Assembly (NCBI GenBank): GCA_040388665.1
Contig: JAZKBL010000021.1
Coordinates: 1-21,566 of the forward strand
Direction of reading: 5' to 3'
DNA: 21,566 nt
Source: DAHVFY01 sp040388665
GTDB lineage: Bacteria; Chlamydiota; Chlamydiia; Chlamydiales; Rhabdochlamydiaceae
Shown here: positions 7,413-15,940 of the stretch, piece by piece
Layout: each line of letters opens with the position of its first letter
How positions within the stretch are numbered: position 1 is the stretch's first letter
Made by a program: the position numbers and the translations under genes
The notes under the pieces: model-generated
Seen by the model: only the letters and a program-made list of their open reading frames with translations
Database searches by the model: none
What the model was told of the DNA's origin: nothing

Positions 7413-9605
7413 ATGCTTGGTTTTTTTCGCAAGTACCAGAAATTTTTCTTTATCGTCGTTACAGTTTTTGTTGTGATCTCGTTTAGCTTCTTTGGAACGT
7501 TTAGTACGTTTGCAAAAGAGGAGAAAAGTCCAGATAGAGTGATTGGCAAAACGGTGAGAGGCACAAGCATTACTTCTAGAGAGATGGATGCTGTGATACG
7601 TCTTGTAGCGACAAGCTATGAAGATCGGATGACAACGCCTAACCTTTTCAATGACGGTGTTATTTGCAATGAGTTCTTGAAAACGGGAATGGCAGCAATG
7701 CTTGCAGAGCAATACTTTGAAGAGATTAAGGGGGATTTAGCTCCACGTCTTAAAAAAGCAAAGCATTATAAATCGTATGTTCACCCCAAAGCGCCTTTTA
7801 TCAGTGCAGAGATGACATGGCAGCAGTATTTTCCAAGTATGAGCCAAGATCTTGCAGAAATGAAAGGTTATGTGGATGGCGCAAGCATAGAAGATTTTCA
7901 GCTTTTAACAAGACTTTATCTCTCTCAACTTCAACTTCCGCCTGATTCTTTAAAACAATTTCTTATCTATCAGCAAAATCATTATCAAAATTTGCCGCCA
8001 GATCCCCAGTTGCAGCAACTTGATCTCTCTTTATTTGGATTTCATACGATAGAGGATTGGTTTGGTCCCCAATTTCTTCAGATAGTCTCCCGCTTTATTT
8101 TAAATAGTGCAGCGGTAGCGTCAGAACAAGGATATGTTGTAAGCAATGAAGAAGCGCGCGCTGATCTTTTTCGAAATGTGCAAAGTGCTTTAAAGTTTTA
8201 TGGAGTGAAAGTAGAGGAAGCATCTTCTTATTTCGATCAGCAAATGCGTGCACTGCAACTTGATGAGATTACAGCTGTCAAAGCGTGGCGTAAGGTGATG
8301 CTTTTTAGACGTCTTTTTCATGATGTAGGCAATGCTGTTGTCGTTGATCCTTTGATGTATAAAAATTTTGAAAAATATGCGGGTGAAGGGGTTGTTGTTG
8401 AACTTTACGAACTTCCGGAAGAGCTTCGATTTAAAAGTGTTAACGACCTTGTCAAATTTCAAACTTATTTAGAAGCTGTAACAGGAAATAAGGAACAGAG
8501 GCAGATGGTGCCTAAAGATATTCTTTCTCCTGAAGAGGTGGAAAAACGTTTTCCAGAACTCGTCGTTCGTAAATTCGTCGTTGAGGTTTCAGAAGCAAGC
8601 AAACAGAGCCTCGCTTCTCAGGTGAGTTTAAAAGAGACTTGGGAGTGGGAGCTTGAAGAGAAAAATTGGGATCTTCTTTGTGAAAAATTTTCTTTTGATG
8701 GAGTTGATTCTAATGCAGACGCTCGTTTTGCTTATCTAGAAAAGATGGATGCTAAAGAACGGCTCCAGGTAGATGCTTATGCACTCATGAAAATTGTAGA
8801 TGCTCATCCTGAGTGGTTAGAAAACGCTCTTGCTAAAGCAGAGATGCATAAAGAGGTTCTTAATATCCGGTCTAAAGGAGGTAAACTTCCTCTTTCTGGC
8901 ATTAAAGATCCTGGCGCTTTTGCCGATCTTTTAGAATCAGCTGTTATGTGCTCCGGCGGATTGATTGAAAGATTTTCAGAGGATGGCATCACATATTATC
9001 ATGTGAGGGTGCTTGAATCTGCGCCGGTTAAAGAAATTCTTCCGTTTGCTGAAGGTGTACGCGATGGCACATTACAGACTCTTGTCGATGTGCGTCTTGA
9101 GAATGTTTATTTTGATGTTAGACGCAAAGATAGCGCTGTTTTTCAAAATGAGAAAGGCTCATGGAAACCTTTTCAAGAAGTAAAAGAAGAAATGGGGCGT
9201 CGTCTTTATGGGACGCTCATTGAAGCTTGTGAAAACCGCCCTCAAACGCGATTTGTCGCATTTGTAAACGAAGCGAAAAAAGAGCTTGAAATTCAAACAG
9301 ATTTAAATCAGAGCGGCGATGTCACATTTTTAGGAGAACAAAAATTTTTAGAAAAGACAACACATACGATCACACGTTCTTCTCAAGACAATTTTCCGAA
9401 GGAAGCATTTTTTGGAACTGCTGTGGGATCATGGTCAGAGGTGCAAACGTTAGATAATGGAAATATTCTTTTTGCGCGCGTTTTAGAAAAAGTAGAAGGC
9501 GGGACTCAATCTTCTGCAAAAATAGGACAAGAAATTTTATCAATCAGTGCGCGTAGAGGTTTATTTAGCAAATTACTTGAAGAGATGAAACATCATGGTT
9601 CTTAA
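7413..9605 (+). CDS. PpiD/SurA-N-like membrane-anchored periplasmic chaperone
   Basis: This 730-residue protein has a short positively charged start (RKYQK), one transmembrane helix (~11-30, FFFIVVTVFVVISFSFFGTF) and a long extracytoplasmic region. This is the PpiD-type topology. Directly after the anchor comes VIGKTVRGTSITSREMDAVIRL (43-64), which resembles the first helix of the SurA_N fold, followed by mixed-charge helices. I cannot find a convincing parvulin domain; the C-terminal segment (FPKEAFFGTAVGSWSEV and following) recalls the tail region of PpiD relatives. The likely role is help in folding or delivering outer-membrane proteins, without clear prolyl-isomerase activity. A weak AAGAGG precedes the ATG. 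Its 3' end overlaps the next gene by 11 bases, indicating an operon and translational coupling. Confidence 0.6.
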   Translation: MLGFFRKYQKFFFIVVTVFVVISFSFFGTFSTFAKEEKSPDRVIGKTVRGTSITSREMDAVIRLVATSYEDRMTTPNLFNDGVICNEFLKTGMAAMLAEQYFEEIKGDLAPRLKKAKHYKSYVHPKAPFISAEMTWQQYFPSMSQDLAEMKGYVDGASIEDFQLLTRLYLSQLQLPPDSLKQFLIYQQNHYQNLPPDPQLQQLDLSLFGFHTIEDWFGPQFLQIVSRFILNSAAVASEQGYVVSNEEARADLFRNVQSALKFYGVKVEEASSYFDQQMRALQLDEITAVKAWRKVMLFRRLFHDVGNAVVVDPLMYKNFEKYAGEGVVVELYELPEELRFKSVNDLVKFQTYLEAVTGNKEQRQMVPKDILSPEEVEKRFPELVVRKFVVEVSEASKQSLASQVSLKETWEWELEEKNWDLLCEKFSFDGVDSNADARFAYLEKMDAKERLQVDAYALMKIVDAHPEWLENALAKAEMHKEVLNIRSKGGKLPLSGIKDPGAFADLLESAVMCSGGLIERFSEDGITYYHVRVLESAPVKEILPFAEGVRDGTLQTLVDVRLENVYFDVRRKDSAVFQNEKGSWKPFQEVKEEMGRRLYGTLIEACENRPQTRFVAFVNEAKKELEIQTDLNQSGDVTFLGEQKFLEKTTHTITRSSQDNFPKEAFFGTAVGSWSEVQTLDNGNILFARVLEKVEGGTQSSAKIGQEILSISARRGLFSKLLEEMKHHGS

Positions 9606-10182
9606 TCCGTCTCTTTCTCCGAGTGATTTTTTTAGTCTGACGGTTCCTGTTCTTCGTGGAAAGACTTGGAAAGACAGACACCTTCTTCCTGATGTTTCAG
9701 GTCTTTTTCCTGAAAAAAGTTTTGGAGAAATAGGCCTTGGGTGGCATGAGGAGGGGATTACAATCGGCGGGCACGTTCACAAAGCGCTCGACGATCCCGA
9801 TAAAGATTTTTTAGAAGTCTTTTTTGATACGCGCGATTTAAAAACGGCAGGGTTCCCTACAAAATTTTGCCACCACTTTCTTATCGTTCCTCAAGATGGA
9901 GGAAGCCGAGAGGTGACACGTTTTCGGACAGAAGATGCGCATCCTTTATGCGATAGCTGTGAACTTGATGTTACGTTTCATACGACATCTTCTTCTTATA
10001 CGATTCAGGCTTTTATTCCAGCGCATTGTTTATACGGTTATGATCCTCATTCCTTTAAGCGCATGGGATTTACTTATAAGTTGCATCGAAAAATGAAAGA
10101 GCCGCAACATTTTTCCGTTTCTTCCAACTATTACGGCATCGATCAACAACCTAGTCTGTGGTCATCTCTTAAACTGGTTTAA
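9595..10182 (+). CDS. conserved small protein with CBM9/DOMON-like beta-sandwich character
   Basis: This 195-residue protein has no signal peptide or membrane segment. The central part, GITIGGHVHKALDDPDKDFLEVFFDTRDLKTAGFP (about 54-88, split here by motif: IGGHVH, DDPDKDFLEVFFDTRD), resembles the strand pattern of family 9 carbohydrate-binding/DOMON-like domains, where an aspartate-rich turn precedes a strand ending in D-T/P-R. This is similarity by eye only. The ATG overlaps the end of the PpiD-like gene by 11 bases. gcvH begins 17 bases downstream, so it belongs to the same operon. From memory, a conserved hypothetical lies next to gcsH in Chlamydia too, which suggests orthology. Function unknown. 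Confidence 0.55.
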   Translation: MVLNPSLSPSDFFSLTVPVLRGKTWKDRHLLPDVSGLFPEKSFGEIGLGWHEEGITIGGHVHKALDDPDKDFLEVFFDTRDLKTAGFPTKFCHHFLIVPQDGGSREVTRFRTEDAHPLCDSCELDVTFHTTSSSYTIQAFIPAHCLYGYDPHSFKRMGFTYKLHRKMKEPQHFSVSSNYYGIDQQPSLWSSLKLV

Positions 10183-10199
10183 CCTTAAAGGAGTTACCG

Positions 10200-10562
10200 A
10201 TGAAATTTAGTAGGTCGCATGAATGGATAAAAATTGAAGGTGGAGTCGGCACTATCGGGATCACAGAATATGCTCAAAAAGAACTTGGAGAGGTTGTACA
10301 TATCGAACTTCCTTCTGTTGGCAAGCATGTTCTAGCGGGTGATGAGGTCGCAGTTCTTGAATCGACAAAAGCTGCAGCAGATATTTATTCTCCCGTATCT
10401 GGAGAAATTATCGCCATTAATCAGAGTTTAATAGAGTTTCCCGATAAAATTAATCGCTCTCCAGAGCAGGAAGGGTGGCTTTTTAAAGTGAAGCTCGCTA
10501 ATCTAGCAGAAATAGATTCTCTACTTGATAAAAAGCAATATCTCAATTTGATATCAGGATAG
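10200..10562 (+). CDS. gcvH: glycine cleavage system H protein (lipoyl carrier)
   Basis: This is a 120-residue lipoyl-domain protein of standard length. The lipoylated Lys57 sits in the hairpin VLESTKAAADIYSP; the N-terminal FSRSHEWIKIEGGVGTIGIT and the EGWLFKVKL tail are typical of GcvH. A strong Shine-Dalgarno, AAAGGAG at 10187-10193, sits 6 bases before the ATG. No gcvT or gcvP is in the window. A lone H protein together with a LipM-like ligase suggests a role as lipoyl donor or carrier rather than in glycine breakdown. The last codons and the TAG stop lie within the GATATCAGGATAGGTTCATG segment that resembles the end of the 165-bp palindromes; the next gene starts 5 bases after the stop. 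Confidence 0.95.
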   Translation: MKFSRSHEWIKIEGGVGTIGITEYAQKELGEVVHIELPSVGKHVLAGDEVAVLESTKAAADIYSPVSGEIIAINQSLIEFPDKINRSPEQEGWLFKVKLANLAEIDSLLDKKQYLNLISG

Positions 10563-10569
10563 GTTCATG
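10550..10569 (+). promoter_or_regulatory. palindrome-end motif at the gcvH / AsmA-like junction
   Basis: The segment GATATCAGGATAGGTTCATG matches the start-codon-bearing end of the 19520-19684 element (reverse complement) with two substitutions in 20, and it keeps the ATG at the identical position. It contains the gcvH stop TAG and the probable ribosome-binding site AGGATAGG of the downstream gene. No complementary partner arm is visible nearby, so it is an isolated half-end or a shared initiation signal. Confidence 0.5.
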
Positions 10570-13500
10570 AATGCACATGCAAAACCAAGACACATAGGGC
10601 GCATCGGACTCATTCTTATATGCAGTCTTGGTTTGTGCTGTTATTTTTTGCGTTATGATCTTCTTGTATTTGGCTTCGATTTTTTTTTAAAACGCCAAGT
10701 TTCAAAGCACTTCTCTCATTCCGTTACGTATGAAAGTGTTCATTGGAAAGAAGGTAAGCTCGTAGCTCTTGGAGTGAATCTTTCTGACGAACATTTTCAT
10801 CTTACAGTGGATCTTCTGGAACTTGATTGGACAATCGATTGGTCTAATTATTATATTGAACCACACATTCGGCTCACTCATCCAGAATTAACTCTTGTAC
10901 ATCATAAAGAGCGCGCAGGTTTTCCTCTGACGTTGGCACCGTTGATTCCGGGGAAATATTTGGGAATGAAAGTGGAAATTCAACATGGCGTTCTCCAATT
11001 GAATACGCATGATAGTGAACAAAGATTGTATTTCTCTTTTAAAAGTGGAAACACGAAAGAACATTTAGGCGATTTTTACCTTTCCCATGATCCGGATCTT
11101 TTTGCTCTGCCCACTTCTGAATTGAGTTTTGGGTTTCAGGATGCTGAAATTGTAGCTTCTCTTAAAGTTGGTCAGATGGAAAGCGCGCGTCTTGTGCAAC
11201 TTCTTAGCTTTTTCTATCCTGTGCTTCGAGAAGGATGGGAAAATGTTCAAGGGGAGGTTGAAGTGATGATGAGTGGGACATTTAGTCCTGACTTTTCATT
11301 TTCTAGATTAGCTGGCCTTATTGATGCTAAAGACGTTTACCTTTCTAATCCACTTTTAAGTGTACAAATGCAAGCGAAAGCTCTGCATGGAGAATTCACG
11401 TTTCCCCCTCATGAAGAAAGTAAAAGCGCGGATCCTTTTTGGAAGCAAATTAGAGCATGTGGAACCATTGAAGAAGGGGATTGGATTTTAGGCGATGGGG
11501 GAATTAAAAATATAAGCGCTCATCTTTTATTAGATCCTTTTTTAGATCCTGTGCTTGATTTAAGCGGAATATGGATTCAAAATCATAGACAAGTTCCTTT
11601 GACGATGCAGGGCAAAGGGTGCATGCACGAAGATCAGAGTTTTTGGCTCGAGATGGGAGTGAGAATGACTCCTCCTGACGAAGAGATTTCAGAAGCGCTT
11701 ATTTCTGTCTGTAGTGGAGAGAAAGAATCTTATGTTGTGCAGGTAGAGTTAAAACACCTTGACGTTGCCCTTTTAGAGATGTTTGCGATCACTCCGCCTT
11801 CAGTGAGGGCAAGCGCAGAGGGTAAGCTTACAGGCTGGATCGAGGGAAATTCTCTGATAAAATTACAAATAGATGACTTTCACGCAGAATCCGTTACGTG
11901 GCGTTTTCCTGAAAAAGATGTGACATGCTGTACAGACTTGATTCACGGCGAAGCGCTTTTTTCGAGATCAAAAAATAATGCGTGGCAGATGATCAGTTTA
12001 AAAGCGGATATTCCTGAATTTATTTTGGTTGGTAAAGATTTTCTTTTCCCCTCTTTGAATGTACATATGTCTGGAGAAGGATCTACGCTTTCTACTGTTT
12101 TTTCTTTCCAGGACGAAAGTATAGAAACACATTTTGATTTTCAAAAATCACAAGGATGGCTTCGTAGTGAAAACTTAACAGAGTTAAGTTATGCAGGGCT
12201 TGTAGGGCAATTGTGTAAAGATGTGCATCTTGAAGGAGAATTTGCGATTTTTGGAACGTTCAATACGGATAAAATTTTCTTGTCTCTACAAGGTCAGGAA
12301 ATTCTTATTGATCATCCTATGTTAACTTTTCATACCAAAGAAATGGTGCAATCAGCGCTTTTTAATTACAGCTTTTCTGATGAAAAATGGCAGGGAGCAT
12401 GGAGTTTGCAAAATGCAAGCATGATCGCTAAGGAATCACAGCTGCATTTTGATCATGTTTCTGCATCTTTAGAGCTCGATGGCATGATTTTTGAAGCAAA
12501 AGACATCATAGCCGCATGCAAGGAGATTCAATTTGCAGGATCATTTAATGTTGATCTAGAAAACAAAATCTTTTGCTTAACGAGTTCTCATTTAGAAGGG
12601 TATTTGGCTCCGCTTTCTCAACTGTTAGATCTAAAACTTCCTATTAATGGAATTTTTTCCTCAGGTGAAGATGGTTTAGCACTTGTTTCAAAAGCGGGGA
12701 GTATTGATTGGCGGCTAAAGGCTCAGCTTCAAAATGTGGAGATGAATTTTAAGAAAGAGATTTCTTTGAGTGATGGTCTATGCGAACTTAATTTCGATTC
12801 TAAAACAGGCACGCTCGTACTGAGTAATGTTGATGCAGTACTTGAATTTCGTGGAAAATCTTACCGGCTTATGGGATATGCAAAGAAAAAAGAGTGGTGG
12901 GAATTTGACGCTCAAGTGACAGGTGGTCATAGGGAAATCGCGCGAGTAGTTGGCATTGCACAAGAGAGGCCTCCAGCAGAGCTTCATTTTGCTTTTGAGA
13001 AAAATAAAACGCACCTTTTAGGAACAAAACTTTCTATATCTCGTTTAATTATTAAAGACTGGACAGAAATTTTAGCACTTGAAATGAATCCTCTTTTCCC
13101 CGCAGGACGCCTTGTAGAATATGCCAATTTCTTCGGAGAGTTAGATCTTCTTCCCTTTAAAGATCTTGCTTTGAACCTTCAAGGAGATATAGAGGCTCGG
13201 GTTGCATTTGAAGAGCAACTTAATTTTGAAGCCACAGCGCCTCTCTTATCCATTGAAGGGAAAAGTTTTCATGACTGCTCTTTAAAGGGAAATAAAGAGA
13301 ACAACATATGGAGTATTGAACAGCTCTCAGCTCGTCATTTTTCTTTAGATGGAATTATTATTCAGCAGTCTTCAGCGCTGCATTGCACCGGACTTAATCT
13401 GCGCACGGATCAATTATCTCTTATTGTTGAAGGCGATTACACATATGATAACAATGCCTTTATGGGAAGATTTCGTAGCATGAAATTCAATGTTCCGGGA

Positions 13501-14907
13501 GTTTCTATTGAAGGAGAGGGTGTTTTTTCGTGTGCTATTAGCGAACAAAAAGCAGAAGGGGAGTTTAGTTTCTTTGCAGAAACAGACAACTATGAAGCGC
13601 ATAGTAAACGGAGTGTAAAAGGAATCTTTACAAAAGAACAGGGCCTTTCTTTTAGTGACATTGCTCTACATATCCAGAAGAAAAATGAAGAAAATGCACG
13701 TTTAAATTGTTTAGCAGAACACGTGACGTATAACGGAGAAAAAATTCTTGGAAAGAAATTGCATATTGATCTTAGCAGAGAAGCGATTTTTGAATTTTCT
13801 CCTAAATGTGCTCATCTTATCCCAGAAAATGGTGAACTTGATCTGGAATACACGCCCAAAACGTCTGTTTTAAAAGCCGGTTGCAAAACAAATTTAGGAA
13901 TGAAGCCTCTTTATTTTCAGTTACAGCTCGATCATTCTGAAGAAATTCTTGGGATGTTAAAAATTTCTGATGGTCCAAAAAATGCAGGCATCAAATGCTT
14001 GTTTAAATCAGATTTTCAGTGGGAAAGTATCCAAGGAAAGATTCCTGGATTAGATATCAATTTGCTAAAAAAATCTGAACAGATGTTCTGGGGAGAGGTT
14101 AAGGCTGATTTTTCATTACTCACCAATTATTTACCAGAAAAGCAGCGCCTTGTGTTTGAAGAGATAGACTTCATGTCTGAAGTTGAGCTTGAAGGGAGTT
14201 TAGACATTGATGCGTTTCAATTTCAGGGCGCTTTAAAATCAAATCGCTTTGATTGCTTTGGCATTTCATTTCAAGAACTGCAGGGAGCTATTAAACTGTC
14301 TCAAAAAGAGTGTCTCATAGAAAATATGACCTTGGAGGATCCTTCATGTCATATTCTCGTTAAACAAGCGATGATCTCTCATGATACTGAATGGAAATGT
14401 CACATTCCGCTTATCCTTGTCAGTAATTTTCAACCAAGTCTTTTGAAAAGAAAAGCGGCTCCAGAGAGCAAAGTCAATCCATTTATCATCAAAAAATTAA
14501 GCCTCTATGATATTGAAGGCATTTTAGGAAATAGGGCTTCCTTTACAGCGCGCGGCAGATTGAATTTTACAAATCATGTAAAGAAGGAATTTAGTATCTT
14601 AGAGATCCCTCTAGAGATGATCAAAAATCTTGGCCTTGACTCTGGGTTATTCACACCCATTTATGGGGAAATGGAATTTCAGATGCTAGATGGTAAATTT
14701 ATTGTGACCGACCTTATGAATACGTATAGCGAGGGAAAACGCTCTGAGTTTTACCTCCCAGAGCATACGACCTCTTATCTTGATTTAAACGGAAATCTTA
14801 ATTTTGATCTTAAAATGAAGCAAAACGTGCTTCTTAACATTACCGAACCATTTACGCTGTCTATTCGAGGCGACGTTACAAAGCCAAAATACAGCTTAGT
14901 TAAGTGA
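10567..14907 (+). CDS. large AsmA/TamB-like (DUF3971-type) membrane-anchored protein
   Basis: This 1446-residue protein has one N-terminal hydrophobic segment (~12-28, RIGLILICSLGLCCYFL) followed by a huge extracytoplasmic region of alternating beta strands with repeated G-x-L/F-x-h patterns. The beginning (SVTYESVHWKEGKLVALGVNL, then PHIRLTHPELTLVH) is typical of AsmA-type proteins. The end (~1402-1446: LDLNGNLNFDLKMK, then FTLSIRGDVTKPKYSL) matches the C-terminal pattern of that superfamily. Members form long hydrophobic grooves that move phospholipids between inner and outer membranes, or aid outer-membrane assembly; that role here is inference. It starts 5 bases after gcvH with AGGATAGG upstream and overlaps comF by 4 bases (GTGA). 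It is about the length of TamB and longer than typical AsmA. No cysteine cluster or enzymatic motif was seen. Confidence 0.6.
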   Translation: MNAHAKPRHIGRIGLILICSLGLCCYFLRYDLLVFGFDFFLKRQVSKHFSHSVTYESVHWKEGKLVALGVNLSDEHFHLTVDLLELDWTIDWSNYYIEPHIRLTHPELTLVHHKERAGFPLTLAPLIPGKYLGMKVEIQHGVLQLNTHDSEQRLYFSFKSGNTKEHLGDFYLSHDPDLFALPTSELSFGFQDAEIVASLKVGQMESARLVQLLSFFYPVLREGWENVQGEVEVMMSGTFSPDFSFSRLAGLIDAKDVYLSNPLLSVQMQAKALHGEFTFPPHEESKSADPFWKQIRACGTIEEGDWILGDGGIKNISAHLLLDPFLDPVLDLSGIWIQNHRQVPLTMQGKGCMHEDQSFWLEMGVRMTPPDEEISEALISVCSGEKESYVVQVELKHLDVALLEMFAITPPSVRASAEGKLTGWIEGNSLIKLQIDDFHAESVTWRFPEKDVTCCTDLIHGEALFSRSKNNAWQMISLKADIPEFILVGKDFLFPSLNVHMSGEGSTLSTVFSFQDESIETHFDFQKSQGWLRSENLTELSYAGLVGQLCKDVHLEGEFAIFGTFNTDKIFLSLQGQEILIDHPMLTFHTKEMVQSALFNYSFSDEKWQGAWSLQNASMIAKESQLHFDHVSASLELDGMIFEAKDIIAACKEIQFAGSFNVDLENKIFCLTSSHLEGYLAPLSQLLDLKLPINGIFSSGEDGLALVSKAGSIDWRLKAQLQNVEMNFKKEISLSDGLCELNFDSKTGTLVLSNVDAVLEFRGKSYRLMGYAKKKEWWEFDAQVTGGHREIARVVGIAQERPPAELHFAFEKNKTHLLGTKLSISRLIIKDWTEILALEMNPLFPAGRLVEYANFFGELDLLPFKDLALNLQGDIEARVAFEEQLNFEATAPLLSIEGKSFHDCSLKGNKENNIWSIEQLSARHFSLDGIIIQQSSALHCTGLNLRTDQLSLIVEGDYTYDNNAFMGRFRSMKFNVPGVSIEGEGVFSCAISEQKAEGEFSFFAETDNYEAHSKRSVKGIFTKEQGLSFSDIALHIQKKNEENARLNCLAEHVTYNGEKILGKKLHIDLSREAIFEFSPKCAHLIPENGELDLEYTPKTSVLKAGCKTNLGMKPLYFQLQLDHSEEILGMLKISDGPKNAGIKCLFKSDFQWESIQGKIPGLDINLLKKSEQMFWGEVKADFSLLTNYLPEKQRLVFEEIDFMSEVELEGSLDIDAFQFQGALKSNRFDCFGISFQELQGAIKLSQKECLIENMTLEDPSCHILVKQAMISHDTEWKCHIPLILVSNFQPSLLKRKAAPESKVNPFIIKKLSLYDIEGILGNRASFTARGRLNFTNHVKKEFSILEIPLEMIKNLGLDSGLFTPIYGEMEFQMLDGKFIVTDLMNTYSEGKRSEFYLPEHTTSYLDLNGNLNFDLKMKQNVLLNITEPFTLSIRGDVTKPKYSLVK

Positions 14908-15581
14908 AAAGATTATTGCGTTTTGTTTTTCCTCCCTTGTGTATGCATTGTAAGGAAGATGCGGGAGATCAACGTAAGTATTTTTGCGCTTCATGCGTAT
15001 CTTTATTTGCGCTCATAGAATTTGAGGAAAGATGTAAAAGATGCTTTCTTCCTCTAGGAGAATGCTCTTTTTGTAGGGAAGGGGGATATCCATTTGCACT
15101 GCTTGCAGCCGCTATGGAATACCAAGGGCCTATTGCTACACTTGTTCAGAATTTCAAGTATCATAATAAACCTTATCTTGCTAAGGACGCTGCAGCGTTG
15201 CTCGTCTTGCAGTACGTAAAACTTAATTGGCCTTTACCTGATGTGATCATCCCAACCCCACAATCGCTTACACGTTCATTTGCGAGGGGTTATAATCCAG
15301 CCTTTCTTTTGGCGCAGGAAACAGGAAAGCTTCTAGGGTGCCCTGTTGAGAATCCTCTCAAGCGCTTAAGCGGTGATTTGCCCCAAGCGGTTTTAAATAG
15401 GGAACAAAGAGAAAAGCTTGATAGAAATACCTTCCGCCTAAAAAAGCAGATCGATATTAATGAAAAGGTCGTCCTGCTCATCGATGATGTGCGGACGACC
15501 GGTACAACGCTGCGCCACTGCGGGACTCTCCTCAAAGAGGGCTTTCCCAGAGCGCTTTACGGTATGACGTTGTGTATGTGA
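14904..15581 (+). CDS. comF: ComF/GntX-family phosphoribosyltransferase-like protein
   Basis: This 225-residue protein has the ComF layout. An N-terminal metal-binding region carries Cys13/Cys16, Cys28/Cys31, Cys44/Cys47 and Cys54/Cys57 in CxxC pairs. A type I phosphoribosyltransferase domain follows, with the linker motif MEYQGPIATLVQNFKYHNKP and the PRPP loop VVLLIDDVRTTGTTL (189-203, Asp194-Asp195). In competent bacteria ComF takes part in handling incoming single-stranded DNA; its role in an intracellular organism is unclear. The start is GTG in a 4-base GTGA overlap with the stop of the preceding gene, so translation is probably coupled. The stop lies 3 bases from the convergent small gene on the other strand, leaving no room for a terminator. 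Confidence 0.92.
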   Translation: MKRLLRFVFPPLCMHCKEDAGDQRKYFCASCVSLFALIEFEERCKRCFLPLGECSFCREGGYPFALLAAAMEYQGPIATLVQNFKYHNKPYLAKDAAALLVLQYVKLNWPLPDVIIPTPQSLTRSFARGYNPAFLLAQETGKLLGCPVENPLKRLSGDLPQAVLNREQREKLDRNTFRLKKQIDINEKVVLLIDDVRTTGTTLRHCGTLLKEGFPRALYGMTLCM

Positions 15582-15584
15582 GGC

Positions 15585-15749
15585 TTATGAACTTGAGCTT
15601 GTATCGCCGCCTTGGGCTTTTTGGCAGGCTCTTGCGAGGTCTTTAATCGCGTCTGTAAGGATTTGAGCGCCAAATTGAGGCTCTTGACAAGTCGTTGGAT
15701 TATCTGAACCGTAACTAGAACTGCTACCACTCGTTGCGCCTACTGACAT
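15585..15749 (-). CDS. 54-residue serine-rich small protein, unknown function
   Basis: The ATG at 15749-15747 is preceded by AAGAGGTGAG (a strong Shine-Dalgarno) and ends with TAA at 15587-15585. The product starts MSVGATSGSSSSYGSDNPTT. It continues with a Cys21, a central amphipathic segment FGAQILTDAIKDLARACQKA (26-45, with Cys42), and a GGDTSSSS tail. There is no signal peptide or membrane helix. A perfect sigma-70-type promoter lies 42 bases upstream, which together with the ribosome-binding site makes this a convincing gene despite its size. It is convergent with comF at a 3-base distance, so its transcript should run into the antisense of comF. I do not recognise a family. Disordered Ser-rich ends around a short helix could suit a secreted or chaperone-bound protein, but that is speculation. 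Confidence 0.75.
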   Translation of the reverse strand: MSVGATSGSSSSYGSDNPTTCQEPQFGAQILTDAIKDLARACQKAQGGDTSSSS

Positions 15750-15790
15750 ATACTCACCTCTTATTTATTAATAATAGTCTTACAATTACT

Positions 15791-15820
15791 ATTATATACT
15801 ATAACATATATCTTTGTCAA
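15791..15820 (-). promoter_or_regulatory. perfect consensus sigma-70 promoter for the 54-aa gene
   Basis: Read on the minus strand, TTGACA (15820-15815) and TATAAT (15796-15791) are separated by 18 bases of AT-rich DNA. Both hexamers are 6/6 matches. The expected start is near 15784, giving a leader of about 35 bases that includes the Shine-Dalgarno. This is the best promoter in the window and predicts high, constitutive or developmental-stage expression. Confidence 0.75.
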
Positions 15821-15909
15821 ATATTAATTATATCTTAATAGCTAATAGATATAACATGTTAATTATTAAATACTTATATACACAAAGAAGATGAAGAGTT
15901 GGTTTTTCG

Positions 15910-15918
15910 CCCCCCCCC
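15910..15918. repeat. nine-C homopolymer tract in the comF-dnaA spacer
   Basis: Nine consecutive C residues stand in otherwise AT-rich intergenic DNA. Such tracts are prone to slippage. It lies in the spacer upstream of the small-gene promoter (about 90 bases from its -35) and outside any reading frame I can support, so it may only be a sequencing-sensitive or neutral site. Confidence 0.4.
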
Positions 15919-15940
15919 TGTAACAGGCTGAGTAAGCATA

